Shown in pieces: positions 1 through 8,671 of a DNA stretch of 64,000 nt. The notes beneath the pieces were generated by a model. It had not been told where the DNA came from, made no database searches, and saw nothing but the letters and a program-made list of their open reading frames with translations. The position numbers and the translations under genes were made by a program. Numbering within the stretch: position 1 is the first letter of the stretch; every line of letters begins with the position of its first letter. This DNA comes from Pseudomonadota bacterium (GTDB taxonomy: Bacteria > Pseudomonadota > Alphaproteobacteria > Rhizobiales > Devosiaceae): the NCBI GenBank assembly GCA_023393475.1, contig JAEWLC010000110.1, positions 12,403 through 76,402 on the forward strand, given 5' to 3'.

Positions 1-59
1 AAATCGCGGCCCCAGGTCTGGCGGAGGGCATCCTTGTAGAGATAGCTGGCGGGGATCAT
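1..59 (-). CDS. 5' end of an unidentified gene, cut by the window edge
   Basis: Only the first 19 codons are present. They start at an ATG read leftward from 59, preceded at normal spacing by a good AAGGAG ribosome site, and encode MIPASYLYKDALRQTW and a few more residues. The gene is divergent from the LacI-type regulator at 217, and the shared intergenic region carries three operator-like palindromes. It is therefore probably the regulator's target, most likely a carbohydrate-use gene. I do not recognise the family from so short a piece. That it is a real coding start is well supported; its function is unknown. Confidence 0.6.
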   Translation of the reverse strand, partial: MIPASYLYKDALRQTWGRD

Positions 60-77
60 GACAAGTCTCCTTTCGAC

Positions 78-172
78 TTGAACCGATTCAATCACTCAAC
101 GCATGGGCGTTTGAATCGGTTCAATACATACTCTTGCCAATGCTAGAGTCAAGCAGAATTGAACCGATACAA
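78..172. promoter_or_regulatory. Three LacI-type operator copies in a divergent promoter region
   Basis: Three 14-base near-palindromes sit between the truncated gene and the LacI-type regulator: TTGAACCGATTCAA at 78-91, its exact reverse complement TTGAATCGGTTCAA at 111-124, and TTGAACCGATACAA at 159-172. The central CG and symmetric TTGAA/TTCAA arms are what LacI-family proteins usually bind. The spacing (33 and 48 bases between starts) would allow cooperative or looping binding. That the adjacent regulator binds here, repressing the divergent gene and itself, is inference. Confidence 0.75.
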
Positions 173-216
173 AAGCGCTGCTATATGAAGGTGGGGCAGG
201 TGACGAAAGGCAGGAT

Positions 217-1269
217 ATGGCGCGGGATCTGGTGCGGTTGAGCGATGTGGCGAAAGCCGCCGGCGTGTCGCAGGGCACGGCCTCGAACGTCTTCAGCCGG
301 CCAAGCCTCGTGCGCGAGGAAGTGCGCGAACGGGTCAGGGAAACCGCGCGCAAGCTCGGCTATGCCGGCCCCGATCCGCGCGGCAGGCTGCTGCGGGCGG
401 GAAAATCCAATGCCATCGGTGTCGCCACGGCCGAGCCCCTCTCCTATTTCTTCGACGATCCCTTTGCGCGCGAGCTGATGCGCGGCATCTCCGAGGCCTG
501 CGACGAGCGGGCGGCGGGACTGGCGCTGGTTTCGGCGCGCAACGACGAGCGGCTGGCCTGGAACATCCAGAGCGCACTGGTCGACGGTTTCGTGCTGCTC
601 TGCATCGAGAATGGCGAGAAGCTGGTGGAACTGACGCGGGAACGGCAGCTGCCGTTCATCGCGCTGGCGCTGGGCAAGCCAGATGAAAGCATCTCGGCCA
701 TCGGCGTCGACGACTTTGCCGGGGCGCAGATGGCGGCGCGGCACCTCGCAGAACTCGGCCATCGGAAGTTCGGCATCCTCGCCCTCGAGTTCGACGATGT
801 GCACGAAGGCCCCGTAGATGACGCGCGCATCGCCGGCGCCACCTACTCGACCTCGCGCGACCGCGCCAACGGCTATTTCGAGGAGCTGGCGCTCTATGGC
901 GTCGGCCGCGAGGACATCCCGATCTACGAAACGCGCAGCAGCGCCGACAGCGTCAGGCGCGGGCTCGACCACATCCTCGCGGACGGCACGCCGACGGCGA
1001 TCCTCTGCATGTCGGACCGGGTCGCCATGTTCGCGATCGAGGAACTGGCGCGGCGCGGGCTGAGCGTACCCGGTGACATCTCGATCGTCGGCTTCGACGG
1101 CGTGCCCGAGGCCGCGACCTTCTCGCCGCCGCTCACCACCATCGCGCAGCCGATCGCCGAGATCGGGCGGCGGGCGGTGAAGGCGATCCTCGATGGCGAC
1201 GGCGACGTGCATCGCGAGGTGCTGCCGCTGGAGCTGGTGGTTCGGCAAAGCACGGCGCGCGCGGGATAG
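217..1269 (+). CDS. LacI-family transcriptional regulator
   Basis: A 350-residue protein of normal LacI/PurR length. Residues about 5-50 form the LacI helix-turn-helix: VRLSDVAKAAGVSQGTASNV, followed by the hinge-region pattern. The rest is a periplasmic-binding-protein-like effector domain, with the typical DRVAMFAIEELARRG and ISIVGFDG signatures near residues 265-305. The start has AAAGG upstream and directly follows the operator region, so autoregulation is likely. The effector is probably a sugar, but nothing in the window identifies it because the divergent target is cut off. Operator copies matching its putative site also occur near 56290 and 57875. Confidence 0.92.
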   Translation: MARDLVRLSDVAKAAGVSQGTASNVFSRPSLVREEVRERVRETARKLGYAGPDPRGRLLRAGKSNAIGVATAEPLSYFFDDPFARELMRGISEACDERAAGLALVSARNDERLAWNIQSALVDGFVLLCIENGEKLVELTRERQLPFIALALGKPDESISAIGVDDFAGAQMAARHLAELGHRKFGILALEFDDVHEGPVDDARIAGATYSTSRDRANGYFEELALYGVGREDIPIYETRSSADSVRRGLDHILADGTPTAILCMSDRVAMFAIEELARRGLSVPGDISIVGFDGVPEAATFSPPLTTIAQPIAEIGRRAVKAILDGDGDVHREVLPLELVVRQSTARAG

Positions 1270-1303
1270 TGACTTGCACGAAGGCCCCGCGCGCCCCAGA
1301 TTC

Positions 1304-1594
1304 ATGGGTATGCGTACATTGATCGCCATTGCCGCAGTCCTGGCCCTCGCGACGGGGGCCCAGGCCTATTGCTCCCCGGTTCCGGACACCGCCGAAACCG
1401 CCTATTCGCTGAACAACCTGAAGCAGACGCTGTGCCTGCAGGGCGAGCTCGGGAACGACACCAGCGCGCAGGCCAACAAGGCCCTCATCGACCTCCAGCT
1501 GCAGCAGATGCAGCGCGACCTGCAGCAGCAGAAGATGCAGATCCAGCAGCTCCAAACCATGGGCACGCGGGATTACCTGCTGCCCAGGCTCTGA
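1304..1594 (+). CDS. Small secreted protein with Gln-rich coiled coil
   Basis: About 96 residues. Residues 1-22 form a clear Sec signal peptide (MRTLIAIAAVLALATGAQA, ending in an AxA-type cleavage site). The mature part has two cysteines (near YCSP and TLCLQG) and then a Gln/Leu-rich heptad region (LQLQQMQRDLQQQKMQ) that should form a short coiled coil. No family was recognised. An in-frame ATG two codons downstream (1310) is an equally possible start, and neither has a strong ribosome site. It follows the LacI-type gene on the same strand but is probably independent. A hairpin terminator follows. Confidence 0.65.
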   Translation: MGMRTLIAIAAVLALATGAQAYCSPVPDTAETAYSLNNLKQTLCLQGELGNDTSAQANKALIDLQLQQMQRDLQQQKMQIQQLQTMGTRDYLLPRL

Positions 1595-1635
1595 GTCGCG
1601 CACGGCTGATCAGCTATTGCCCGACACAAAAGCAA

Positions 1636-1662
1636 AAGGGCCGCGCGGTTGGCGCGGCCCTT
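1636..1662. terminator. Bidirectional hairpin terminator between convergent genes
   Basis: A perfect 11-bp stem (AAGGGCCGCGC at 1636-1646 pairing with 1652-1662) closes a five-base loop. On the minus strand it is followed by a TTTTGCTTTTG tract, so it best serves the receptor gene ending at 1681. It also lies after the small secreted protein on the plus strand. Confidence 0.8.
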
Positions 1663-1680
1663 GCTGTCTGGACGTAGGTC

Positions 1681-3783
1681 TTACCAGCTCTTGTTGAGCG
1701 TCAGGCTGACCTGGCGACCGGGGCCGTAGCCGCAGTTGTAGGCACTGAGGCAGCTCGCGACATAACTGGTGTCAAAGAGGTTGGAGACGTTGAGGCCGAT
1801 GCCCCAGTCGTCCTGCTGGTAGCGGATGCCGGCGTCGAACACGGTCGCGGCAGGCACTTCGAGCGTGTTGGCGTCGTCGGCCCAGCTTTCGCCGAGGTAG
1901 CGGATACCGGCGCCGATGGTCAGGCCCTCGAGCGCATCGTCGAACTTATACTCGACGCCGAGCGAGGCGGTGAGCTTGGGCACCTGCACCAGCTCCTTGC
2001 CGATGAGGCTTGCATCGGGGCTGTTGATGATCTCGGATTCGAGCCAGGTCAGGGCGCCGCGGACGGCGATGTTGTCGAAGTTGACCAGCGCCTCGAGCTC
2101 GGCGCCCCGGACATTGACTTCGCCGACCGGGATCGAACCCCAGACGCCGATCGGCAGGGTCGGATCGGGAGCCGCCACGCCATCACGGGTGAGGTCGAAC
2201 ACCGAGGCGGTGATCATGCCGTCCATGAAGGTCGGCTCGTACTTGATGCCGGCTTCCCACTGCTCGCCCGTCTCGTTTGGCAGGAGCTGGCCATCCCAGG
2301 TGGTCGCCAGCTGCGGCAGGAACGAGGTGGTGTAGCTCGCATAGGGCGTGAGGCCGTTGTCGAACTGGTAGGCAAGGCCGACACGACCCGAGAAGGCATC
2401 TTCCTCGCGCACGGTGGCGCCCCAGCCCTCGAGCTCGGTGCGGGCGATGTCGTAGCGGCCGTTGAGGGTCAGCAGCCAGTTGTCGAGCTTGATCTGGTCC
2501 TGGGCGTAGATGCCGGTCTGCTGCATCAGCGTGGTGGTCCACCAGGCGAGCGCCGGCGGCGTGTAGGTCGCGTCATAGACCGGATTCAGCGGATCGATGC
2601 CGGGGACGGTGCCGCTGCCCTCGTAATAGGTCTCGGGGACGATCTTGTAGTTCTTGTAGTCGAGGCCCATCAGCAGGGTGTGCTCGAGCGGCCCGGTCGC
2701 AAAGACACCCTCGAGCTGGGTGTCGACAGTGCCGATCGAGGCCTCGGTGTGGTGGGCCCAGCGCTGGCGATCGAGCTCGCCGCCGGTCCAGGTGCCGGTC
2801 GGGTAGATCGAATCCTCGTTGACGTCGACGCCGAGCAGGCGCGCCGTCTGGCGCACGGTCCAGGTGTCGTCGATGCGGTGCTCGAGCTCGTAGCCGATCA
2901 TGGCCTGCTCACGCTCATACACATCGATTGCCGGATCGCCGTAGTTGAGGTTGCGCGGGATGCGGATGCCGCCCGGGCCGTCGACGACGGTGCCTTCATA
3001 GGGCAGGAAGCCGGTCGAGGTGTGGTCGAGGTCGGACTTCTGGTAGTGCGCGTAGACGGTGAACTCGGTGTTCTCGTCGGGCGACCAGGTGATGCTGCCG
3101 AGGATATTGCCGCGCAGGTCTTCGGCGTCCTCGGTCTCCCAGCCACCGCCGGAGACCTTGCCGACGAGGCGGTAGGCAAAGACGCTGTCATCGGTGGCAT
3201 CGCCGGCATCGACGCCGAGATAGGCGTTGCCGAAGCTGTTGATGCCGGTTTCGGTGTCAAGGTGCTTGTCGCCCGTCGGGCGCTTGCTGACGTAGTTGAC
3301 GATGCCGCCGACATTGGCGCCGCCATAGAGGCCGGAGGCCGGGCCCTTCAGCAGCTCGATGCTCTCGAGCAGGAACGGGTCCATCAGCACGGTGCCGAAA
3401 CCGGTCTGGTAGAGCGACATGCCGTCCATGAACATGCCGGTCTGGTTTGCGCTGAAACCGCGGATGAAGAACCAGTCGGTGTCGGAATCGCTGCCGTAGG
3501 GCTGGGTGTTGACGCCGGCGGATTTCGCCAGCTGCTCATCGATCTTGACGCCCGGGGTCTTGGCCAGTTCCTCGGCCGAGATCACCGAGACCGACTGCGG
3601 AACTTCCGAGACGGCCATCTTGCGCTTCGAACCGACCTGGGCCTCGACGAGAACCTGGTCCAGCAGCGTAACCTCGTCGGTGGCGGTCGTCGTGGACTGG
3701 GCCACTGCCACGCCGGTGAACGGCACGAAGCTGGTGGTCGCGAGGAGCGCGGCAAGAATGGCGCGGCGCGGCGTGATGGTCAT
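1681..3783 (-). CDS. TonB-dependent siderophore-type outer-membrane receptor
   Basis: A 700-residue protein of typical size for ferric-siderophore receptors. Residues 1-29 are a Sec signal peptide (ending VAVAQS). A plug domain spans about 55-165 (PQSVSVISAEEL, then the DWFFIRGF and GPASGLYGGANVGGIVNYVSKRP signatures), followed by a 22-strand-type barrel that ends in the aromatic C-terminal signal (LNKSW). It should import an iron chelate using TonB energy. No dedicated periplasmic binding protein or permease is nearby. The AraC-family gene just upstream on the same strand fits a PchR-like activator. The leader holds a small GC hairpin (3802-3820) and a TGAG/CTCA inverted repeat (3840-3854) that could be an activator site. 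The ligand cannot be told from sequence. Confidence 0.93.
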   Translation of the reverse strand: MTITPRRAILAALLATTSFVPFTGVAVAQSTTTATDEVTLLDQVLVEAQVGSKRKMAVSEVPQSVSVISAEELAKTPGVKIDEQLAKSAGVNTQPYGSDSDTDWFFIRGFSANQTGMFMDGMSLYQTGFGTVLMDPFLLESIELLKGPASGLYGGANVGGIVNYVSKRPTGDKHLDTETGINSFGNAYLGVDAGDATDDSVFAYRLVGKVSGGGWETEDAEDLRGNILGSITWSPDENTEFTVYAHYQKSDLDHTSTGFLPYEGTVVDGPGGIRIPRNLNYGDPAIDVYEREQAMIGYELEHRIDDTWTVRQTARLLGVDVNEDSIYPTGTWTGGELDRQRWAHHTEASIGTVDTQLEGVFATGPLEHTLLMGLDYKNYKIVPETYYEGSGTVPGIDPLNPVYDATYTPPALAWWTTTLMQQTGIYAQDQIKLDNWLLTLNGRYDIARTELEGWGATVREEDAFSGRVGLAYQFDNGLTPYASYTTSFLPQLATTWDGQLLPNETGEQWEAGIKYEPTFMDGMITASVFDLTRDGVAAPDPTLPIGVWGSIPVGEVNVRGAELEALVNFDNIAVRGALTWLESEIINSPDASLIGKELVQVPKLTASLGVEYKFDDALEGLTIGAGIRYLGESWADDANTLEVPAATVFDAGIRYQQDDWGIGLNVSNLFDTSYVASCLSAYNCGYGPGRQVSLTLNKSW

Positions 3784-3912
3784 TTGGCAGGCCCCCGGGT
3801 TCCGCGCGCTTGCCGCGCGGATCGTCAGTTGTGAATAGTTGAGTACATAGCTCAGCTTTGGGGGCGCCGGATTGTCGTTTGTTACGGCGGATTGAACGGT
3901 TTTCCGCCCGTA

Positions 3913-4791
3913 TCACGCGCCGGCGCCGTGGCTCCGTACCCAGGCAGCGGGCGTCATTCCGGCATAGCGCTTGAAGACGCGGGTCATGTGGGCCTGGTCG
4001 GAGAAGCCGCCATTGATCGCAACTTCGGTCAACGAGACGCCGGGGGAGAGCAGCATGAGCTTGATCCGCTCGACCCGCGCCTGCGTCTGCCACTGGTGCG
4101 GGGCGACCCCCGTGGAGGCCTTGAAGGCCGACGAGAAATAGGACTGCGACAGCCCGACCAGTTCCGCCAGTTCATGCAGCCGGATGTTGCGCAGGCAATT
4201 GGCCTCGATGAAGTCCATCGCCTGGCGCAGGCGGCGGGCCGAGAGCTGGCCGGGACGAAGGCCGGTCCGGGGCACGCTGAACAGCTGGGTGAACAGCGCG
4301 AGCACCAGCCCTTCGCCATGGAGATCGTGGAGGCCAGGGCCGCTGCATTCATCGGCGAGCAGATGTGCGAGCGCGAGGACGCGATGGTCGTCGAACATCA
4401 GGCGCGGTACGGAAAGCAGGCTCGGATCGAACGCACCAGCGAAGCGCTCGACCATCGTGGCAGCGTCGAAATGCAGGTCGAGGTGACGCAGCCGGGTGCC
4501 GACCGGCACATGCGAGCGGGTCACGAGGCCCGCCGGTATGTAGCTCAGCCGCGCCGGAGCCGCGGGACGCGCGACGAATGCCCCGGCGTCGGGACCGATA
4601 TTGATGGCCCCTGGACCGGAGCCATCGAGCACGACGAAGAGGCGCGGATGGGGCGACTGATACTCGCCGCCGGCGCCAGCCCTACCGTCGACCTCCCAGA
4701 CGTCGGCCACGGCGTCCCTGAAGGAGCGGTATTTCAGATTGCCGATAACCGAGAAGCCCTCGGTCATCGCCTTCATGTTGGGATGAAACAT
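3913..4791 (-). CDS. AraC-family transcriptional regulator, likely of the receptor gene
   Basis: About 292 residues. The C-terminal third carries two helix-turn-helix motifs of the AraC/XylS type (LHELAELVGLSQSYFSSAFK, then TEVAINGGFSDQAHMTRVFKRY ending in a GMTPAAW-like signature). The N-terminal part is an undefined sensing domain. I chose the ATG at 4791; a TTG eight codons upstream (4815) is an alternative. The gene ends 129 bases before the TonB-dependent receptor on the same strand, a common layout in which an AraC protein senses a loaded siderophore and activates its receptor. That role is inferred from position. Confidence 0.88.
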   Translation of the reverse strand: MFHPNMKAMTEGFSVIGNLKYRSFRDAVADVWEVDGRAGAGGEYQSPHPRLFVVLDGSGPGAINIGPDAGAFVARPAAPARLSYIPAGLVTRSHVPVGTRLRHLDLHFDAATMVERFAGAFDPSLLSVPRLMFDDHRVLALAHLLADECSGPGLHDLHGEGLVLALFTQLFSVPRTGLRPGQLSARRLRQAMDFIEANCLRNIRLHELAELVGLSQSYFSSAFKASTGVAPHQWQTQARVERIKLMLLSPGVSLTEVAINGGFSDQAHMTRVFKRYAGMTPAAWVRSHGAGA

Positions 4792-4882
4792 CACCACCCC
4801 GTGCCCAATGCTCAAAGTTGACTAGATCAGTCCTCTTTTTGAGTCAACGGAGCGCGGCGAGATGTAATGGTGGGCGGGAGCG

Positions 4883-6604
4883 TTACTCGGCTGCCGCCCG
4901 CCGGAATTCCTCGAGCGGGTCGGCAACCGGCTCGGGCATGCGGTCGAGCCGATAGGGCCGGAGTTCGGCCTTCGAGACCTGGTTGCGGCCGCTCTGCTTC
5001 GACTTGTAGAGCGCGCCATCGGCCGCCGAGAGCAGGTCGGCGACGGTCTGGCCCGAATGCGGCAGCGAGGCGACGCCGAAGGACGCGGTGATCTCGGCAC
5101 CGTGGGTATTGCTCAATTCCTCGATGCGGACGCGCAGCACCTCGGCCTTGTCGGCGGCGCGCTCGATCGGGCAATCGGGCAGGATGATCACCAGCTCCTC
5201 GCCGCCGAAGCGGCAGACCACGTCGGTTTCGCGCAGCGAGCCCGTGAGCGCCAGCGCGGCATCGCGCAGCACCTGGTCGCCAAAGGCGTGGCCATGCTCG
5301 TCGTTGAGGCGCTTGAAGTGGTCGAGATCGACCATGACCAGCGACACTTCGCGGTTCTCGCGCTCGGCGAGGCGGACGAAGCGCTGCAGGCAGTCTTCCA
5401 TGTAGCGGCGGTTGTAGAGGCCGGTGAGCGGGTCGCGCAGGGCCTGGTTCCGCAGCTTTTCGCGCAGCGCCATGTTGGCAAGGGCAAGGCTCATGCCGTC
5501 TGCGAGGGCCGAGCCGAGGCCGGTCACCTGGTCGAGCCGTTCCTCGGCGCTGACGCCCGAGGCGAAGAGCTGCAGCAGGCCGACGATCTCGCCGCGCGCG
5601 ATCATCGGGATCTCGAGCATGGTCTCGGTGCCGACATGGTGGGCACAGCAGAGCTTGGTGCCGTCGCCGCGGTTGAGGTGCGGCTTGCCGCGCTTGAGCC
5701 CCCAGCAGCTGTTGGGGCTTATCATTTCGGGCAGGGCATCGTTTTCGGCGCGGCCCCAGGTGGTGGAGAGCACCAGCCGGTCGCGCGAATTGTTGAAGAC
5801 GTAGAGCGCGCCCGAAAAGCCGGGCACGAGATCGCTCGCCGTGGCCTTCAGCACCGAGTTGGCGTCGGCGTGGTCGGAAGCGGATTGCAGCACGTCGGCC
5901 ATTTCGAAGAGACGGGCCACCTGCATGCGCGAGCGATCGGCCGAGGCGACGGCGGCGGCGCGGCGGTCGGCCTCCCAGACGCTGGAGCGGAAGGCATAGA
6001 CGAGGCCGAGTATGGCGAGGAGGCCGGCGCCGACCTGCAGGAGCAGGACGAGCAGGATGCCGAACTGGATGCGCTCGTCATGCATGGCGACGCGACTGTC
6101 GGTCTCATTGAGGATGCGCTCGACCTCGGCGCCCACCGCGGCGACCGCGGTGCCGGTGCGCTGTTCGGCAAGGAGGGCGCGGCCCGCTTCGCGCTGGCCG
6201 GTGCTGGCAAGGGCGATGGCCTTGCTCCAGGTGTCGATGAGTTCGTTGACCACTTCTCCGGCCGGCCGCGACAGGCTGCCGAGTGCTTCGACCGGGCCGA
6301 GTGCCGCGAGAATCGGCGCATCGGTGCCGGTGAGGCTCGCGACATCGGAAAGATGCGCCTGCAGGGCCCCGGACTCGCCGCTCAGGTAATGCATGGCGGT
6401 AGCGTCGGCCTGGGTGAGCGCCTGGTACATGACCCGCATCTGCTGGCCCTGCGCGCGCAGGTCGGCTAGCGCCCGCTGCTGGGTGCTGACATGGAAGAAG
6501 CTGACCACGGCGGTGGCGACGAGCGCGAAAACGAGGGCAACGGTAGCAGCCGAAAGCAGGCGCGAGCCACGCTTCGGCGGCGACAGCTGGGCGCGATCGA
6601 TCAT
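4883..6604 (-). CDS. Membrane GAF-GGDEF diguanylate cyclase
   Basis: 573 residues from the ATG at 6604. Order: a short cytoplasmic tail, a transmembrane helix (about 15-38), a periplasmic helical sensor of about 150 residues resembling four-helix-bundle sensors, a second helix (ILLVLLLQVGAGLLAILGLVY), a GAF domain and a C-terminal GGDEF domain. The catalytic loop is GGEEL (467-471), an accepted active form. An RxxD product-inhibition site (RETD) sits five residues before it. It should make cyclic di-GMP from two GTP. The frame stays open upstream to 6787, but those 61 codons lack family features and a ribosome site; a GTG at 6625 is another option. It appears monocistronic. Confidence 0.92.
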   Translation of the reverse strand: MIDRAQLSPPKRGSRLLSAATVALVFALVATAVVSFFHVSTQQRALADLRAQGQQMRVMYQALTQADATAMHYLSGESGALQAHLSDVASLTGTDAPILAALGPVEALGSLSRPAGEVVNELIDTWSKAIALASTGQREAGRALLAEQRTGTAVAAVGAEVERILNETDSRVAMHDERIQFGILLVLLLQVGAGLLAILGLVYAFRSSVWEADRRAAAVASADRSRMQVARLFEMADVLQSASDHADANSVLKATASDLVPGFSGALYVFNNSRDRLVLSTTWGRAENDALPEMISPNSCWGLKRGKPHLNRGDGTKLCCAHHVGTETMLEIPMIARGEIVGLLQLFASGVSAEERLDQVTGLGSALADGMSLALANMALREKLRNQALRDPLTGLYNRRYMEDCLQRFVRLAERENREVSLVMVDLDHFKRLNDEHGHAFGDQVLRDAALALTGSLRETDVVCRFGGEELVIILPDCPIERAADKAEVLRVRIEELSNTHGAEITASFGVASLPHSGQTVADLLSAADGALYKSKQSGRNQVSKAELRPYRLDRMPEPVADPLEEFRRAAAE

Positions 6605-6873
6605 ACGGTCGAAACTGGCAAACACGGCTCGGAGCCCCCACGGCTTCCTTCGATTTGGCCATGATGCCCGATTTCCGCGCAATCGCGGGCCGGGATCGGG
6701 GAAAGCACTTAGCGCGTGGTGAACCGGTCTGGTGAAGGCCGCGGTTACGAAATGGCTAAAATGCCGGTGGTTCGACAGGACCGTCAAAATCTGGCTCAGT
6801 CAGGCGGCGCGGTTGTCGAATATCCGGCGTGGCATTCGACCACTCGATGACCAACCCGCGAGAGGAGACCGCC

Positions 6874-7233
6874 ATGCGCTATATCTGCCTTGTCCACGCC
6901 GCCGACGATGCCTTTGCCGGCATGAGCGAAGCCGAACAGCGGCAGCTCGACCGCGACTCGCTTGCCTATGACCGGGAGCTCGAGGCCAACGGCAACTACG
7001 TCACTTCCAACGCCCTGCAGCCGCCGGACAGCGCGGTGATCATCCGCATGCGGAACGGCGAGATGAGCGCGACCGACGGGCCGTTCGTCGAGACCAAGGA
7101 GCAGCTGGCCGGGTTCATCCTGATCGAGGCGCGCGACCTCAACGACGCCATCCGCCTTGCCGCCGGGATCCCGATGGCTCGCATCGGCGCTGTCGAAGTG
7201 CGCGCCATGTACGAGATTCCGCAGCCCGACTGA
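6874..7233 (+). CDS. YCII/DGPF-domain protein paired with an ECF42 sigma factor
   Basis: A 119-residue YCII-related protein with the defining DGPF motif (SATDGPFVETKEQLAGF), an alpha/beta ferredoxin-like fold. The start is fixed by GAGGAG a few bases upstream of MRYICLVHAAD. Its TGA overlaps the ATG of the following sigma factor gene (TGATG), so the two are translationally coupled. In the ECF42 group of sigma factors such DGPF proteins are the standard genomic partner and usual regulon members; their biochemical role is unclear. A second DGPF protein is encoded at 10366-10782. Confidence 0.9.
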   Translation: MRYICLVHAADDAFAGMSEAEQRQLDRDSLAYDRELEANGNYVTSNALQPPDSAVIIRMRNGEMSATDGPFVETKEQLAGFILIEARDLNDAIRLAAGIPMARIGAVEVRAMYEIPQPD

Positions 7234-8453
7234 TGGAGCGCGGGCTGATCGAGGAGACCTGGCGGCAGGAATCGCGGCGGGTGCTGGCGACGCTGATCCG
7301 GCTGCTCGGCGATTTCGACCGCGCCGAGGAGGCGCTCAACGACGCCTTCCTCGCTGCGGCGGAGCAGTGGCCGACGACGGGCGTTCCGGCCAATCCGCGC
7401 GCCTGGCTGGTGTCGGCCGGCCGGTTCAAGGCGATCGACCGGTTGCGGCGGCGCGCCAAGTTCGCCGAGATCACCAAGCAACTCGCCGTGCTCGAGGAGG
7501 ACGAGATGGCCCCCGATGCCGAACCGATTGCCGATGACCAGCTGCGGCTGATCTTCACCTGCTGCCACCCGGCGCTGCCGCCCGATGCGCAGGTGGCGCT
7601 GACCCTGCGCGAGACCTGCGGGCTCATGACCGAGGCGATCGCGGCGGCCTACCTGACCAAGCCTGCGACCATCGCCCAGCGCATCGTCAGGGCCAAGGCG
7701 CGGATCCGCGACCTCGCCCTGCCCTACGAGGTGCCGGGAGCGGACGAGCTGCTGGAGCGCCTCGATGCGGTGCTGCGGACGATCTACCTGATCTTCAACG
7801 AGGGCTATTCTGCGAGCCATGGCGACAGCGCCCTGCGCGCCGACCTCTGCGCCGAGGCGATCCGGCTCACCCGGCTGCTGCGCGGCCTGCTGCGGGAGCC
7901 CGAGCCGGAAGTGGAGGGGTTGCTGGCGCTGATGCTGCTGCAGCACGCGCGCCGCGCCGCCCGTACCGATGCCGCCGGCGATATCGTCCTGATCGCCGAT
8001 CAGGATCGGTCGCAGTGGGACAGGGCCGAGATCGCCGACGGCGTGCAGCTCGTTTCCGAGGTGATGGCGATGCGCCCGCTCACCGCCTACGGCATCGAAG
8101 CAGCGATCGCGGCGGTGCATGCGACGGCACCGGATGCCGAGGCGACCGACTGGGCCGAGATCGTGCGGCTCTACGACCTGCTGCGGCAAGCGGATGGCTC
8201 ACCCGTCATTGCCCTCAATCGCGCCGTCGCGGTGGCGATGCTGGATGGGCCGGAGGAGGGGCTGGCCGAGATCGACGCGCTGCTGGCCACGGGAAACCTC
8301 GGGCAGTTCCGCTACGCGCACGCGGCACGCGCCGACCTGCTGCGGCGGCTTGGGCGCAAGGACGAGGCAGGGGCGGCGTACACGGCGGCGCTCGAACTGA
8401 CGCAGCAGGCGGCGGAGCGACGGTTCCTCGAGGGGAGGCTGCGGGAGCTCTAG
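7233..8453 (+). CDS. ECF sigma factor, ECF42 (SigI-like) with C-terminal TPR-like extension
   Basis: A 406-residue protein, about twice the size of a minimal ECF sigma factor. The sigma-2 region lies at about 10-80 (DFDRAEEALNDAFLAAAEQW, then NPRAWLVSAGRFKAIDRLRRR) and sigma-4 at about 110-175 (LRETCGLMTEAIAAAYLTKPATIAQRIVRAK). Roughly 220 further residues form a helical repeat region containing YLIFNEGYSAS, the hallmark of the ECF42 group. No anti-sigma factor is nearby; in this group the C-terminal extension is thought to control activity. It overlaps the DGPF gene upstream by one base of its start codon. The regulon probably includes DGPF genes. Confidence 0.92.
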   Translation: MERGLIEETWRQESRRVLATLIRLLGDFDRAEEALNDAFLAAAEQWPTTGVPANPRAWLVSAGRFKAIDRLRRRAKFAEITKQLAVLEEDEMAPDAEPIADDQLRLIFTCCHPALPPDAQVALTLRETCGLMTEAIAAAYLTKPATIAQRIVRAKARIRDLALPYEVPGADELLERLDAVLRTIYLIFNEGYSASHGDSALRADLCAEAIRLTRLLRGLLREPEPEVEGLLALMLLQHARRAARTDAAGDIVLIADQDRSQWDRAEIADGVQLVSEVMAMRPLTAYGIEAAIAAVHATAPDAEATDWAEIVRLYDLLRQADGSPVIALNRAVAVAMLDGPEEGLAEIDALLATGNLGQFRYAHAARADLLRRLGRKDEAGAAYTAALELTQQAAERRFLEGRLREL

Positions 8454-8490
8454 CTCCCTTGATCACTTTTCTCTCAGTCGTCAGACATCG

Positions 8491-8633
8491 CTGGGTCCCG
8501 GTCTTCGCCCGGGGATGACGGTGGATGGGTCGCGATGCTTGCCCCCACACTCGGTGTCATCCCGGCGCAGGCCGGGATCCATCTCGCAGTCCGTGCCAGC
8601 GGATAGTTGGATCCCTGCCTTCGCAGGGATGAC
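8491..8633. repeat. Family A palindromic repeat (one full copy plus a half copy)
   Basis: The full copy spans 8556-8633. It starts with GTCATCCCGGCGCAGGCCGG and ends with CCTGCCTTCGCAGGGATGAC, each arm being its own hairpin and the outer GTCATCCC/GGGATGAC ends being complementary. A half copy lies at 8491-8519 (GGTCCCGGTCTTCGCCCGGG, ending GATGAC). Related copies occur near 21.1, 22.05, 25.0 and 53.4 kb. It resembles REP/BIME-type extragenic palindromes. It fills the gap between the convergent sigma factor and dehydrogenase genes. Confidence 0.85.
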
Positions 8634-8671
8634 AGTTGGAGCGTGGGCGAAGTGCTTGCCGCGCAGAGCCC

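Noticed and set aside
6605..6787. Longer N-terminus for the diguanylate cyclase starting at 6787
   Set aside because: The extra 61 codons show no membrane or domain pattern and no ribosome site; the ATG at 6604 gives a normal short tail before the first transmembrane helix.
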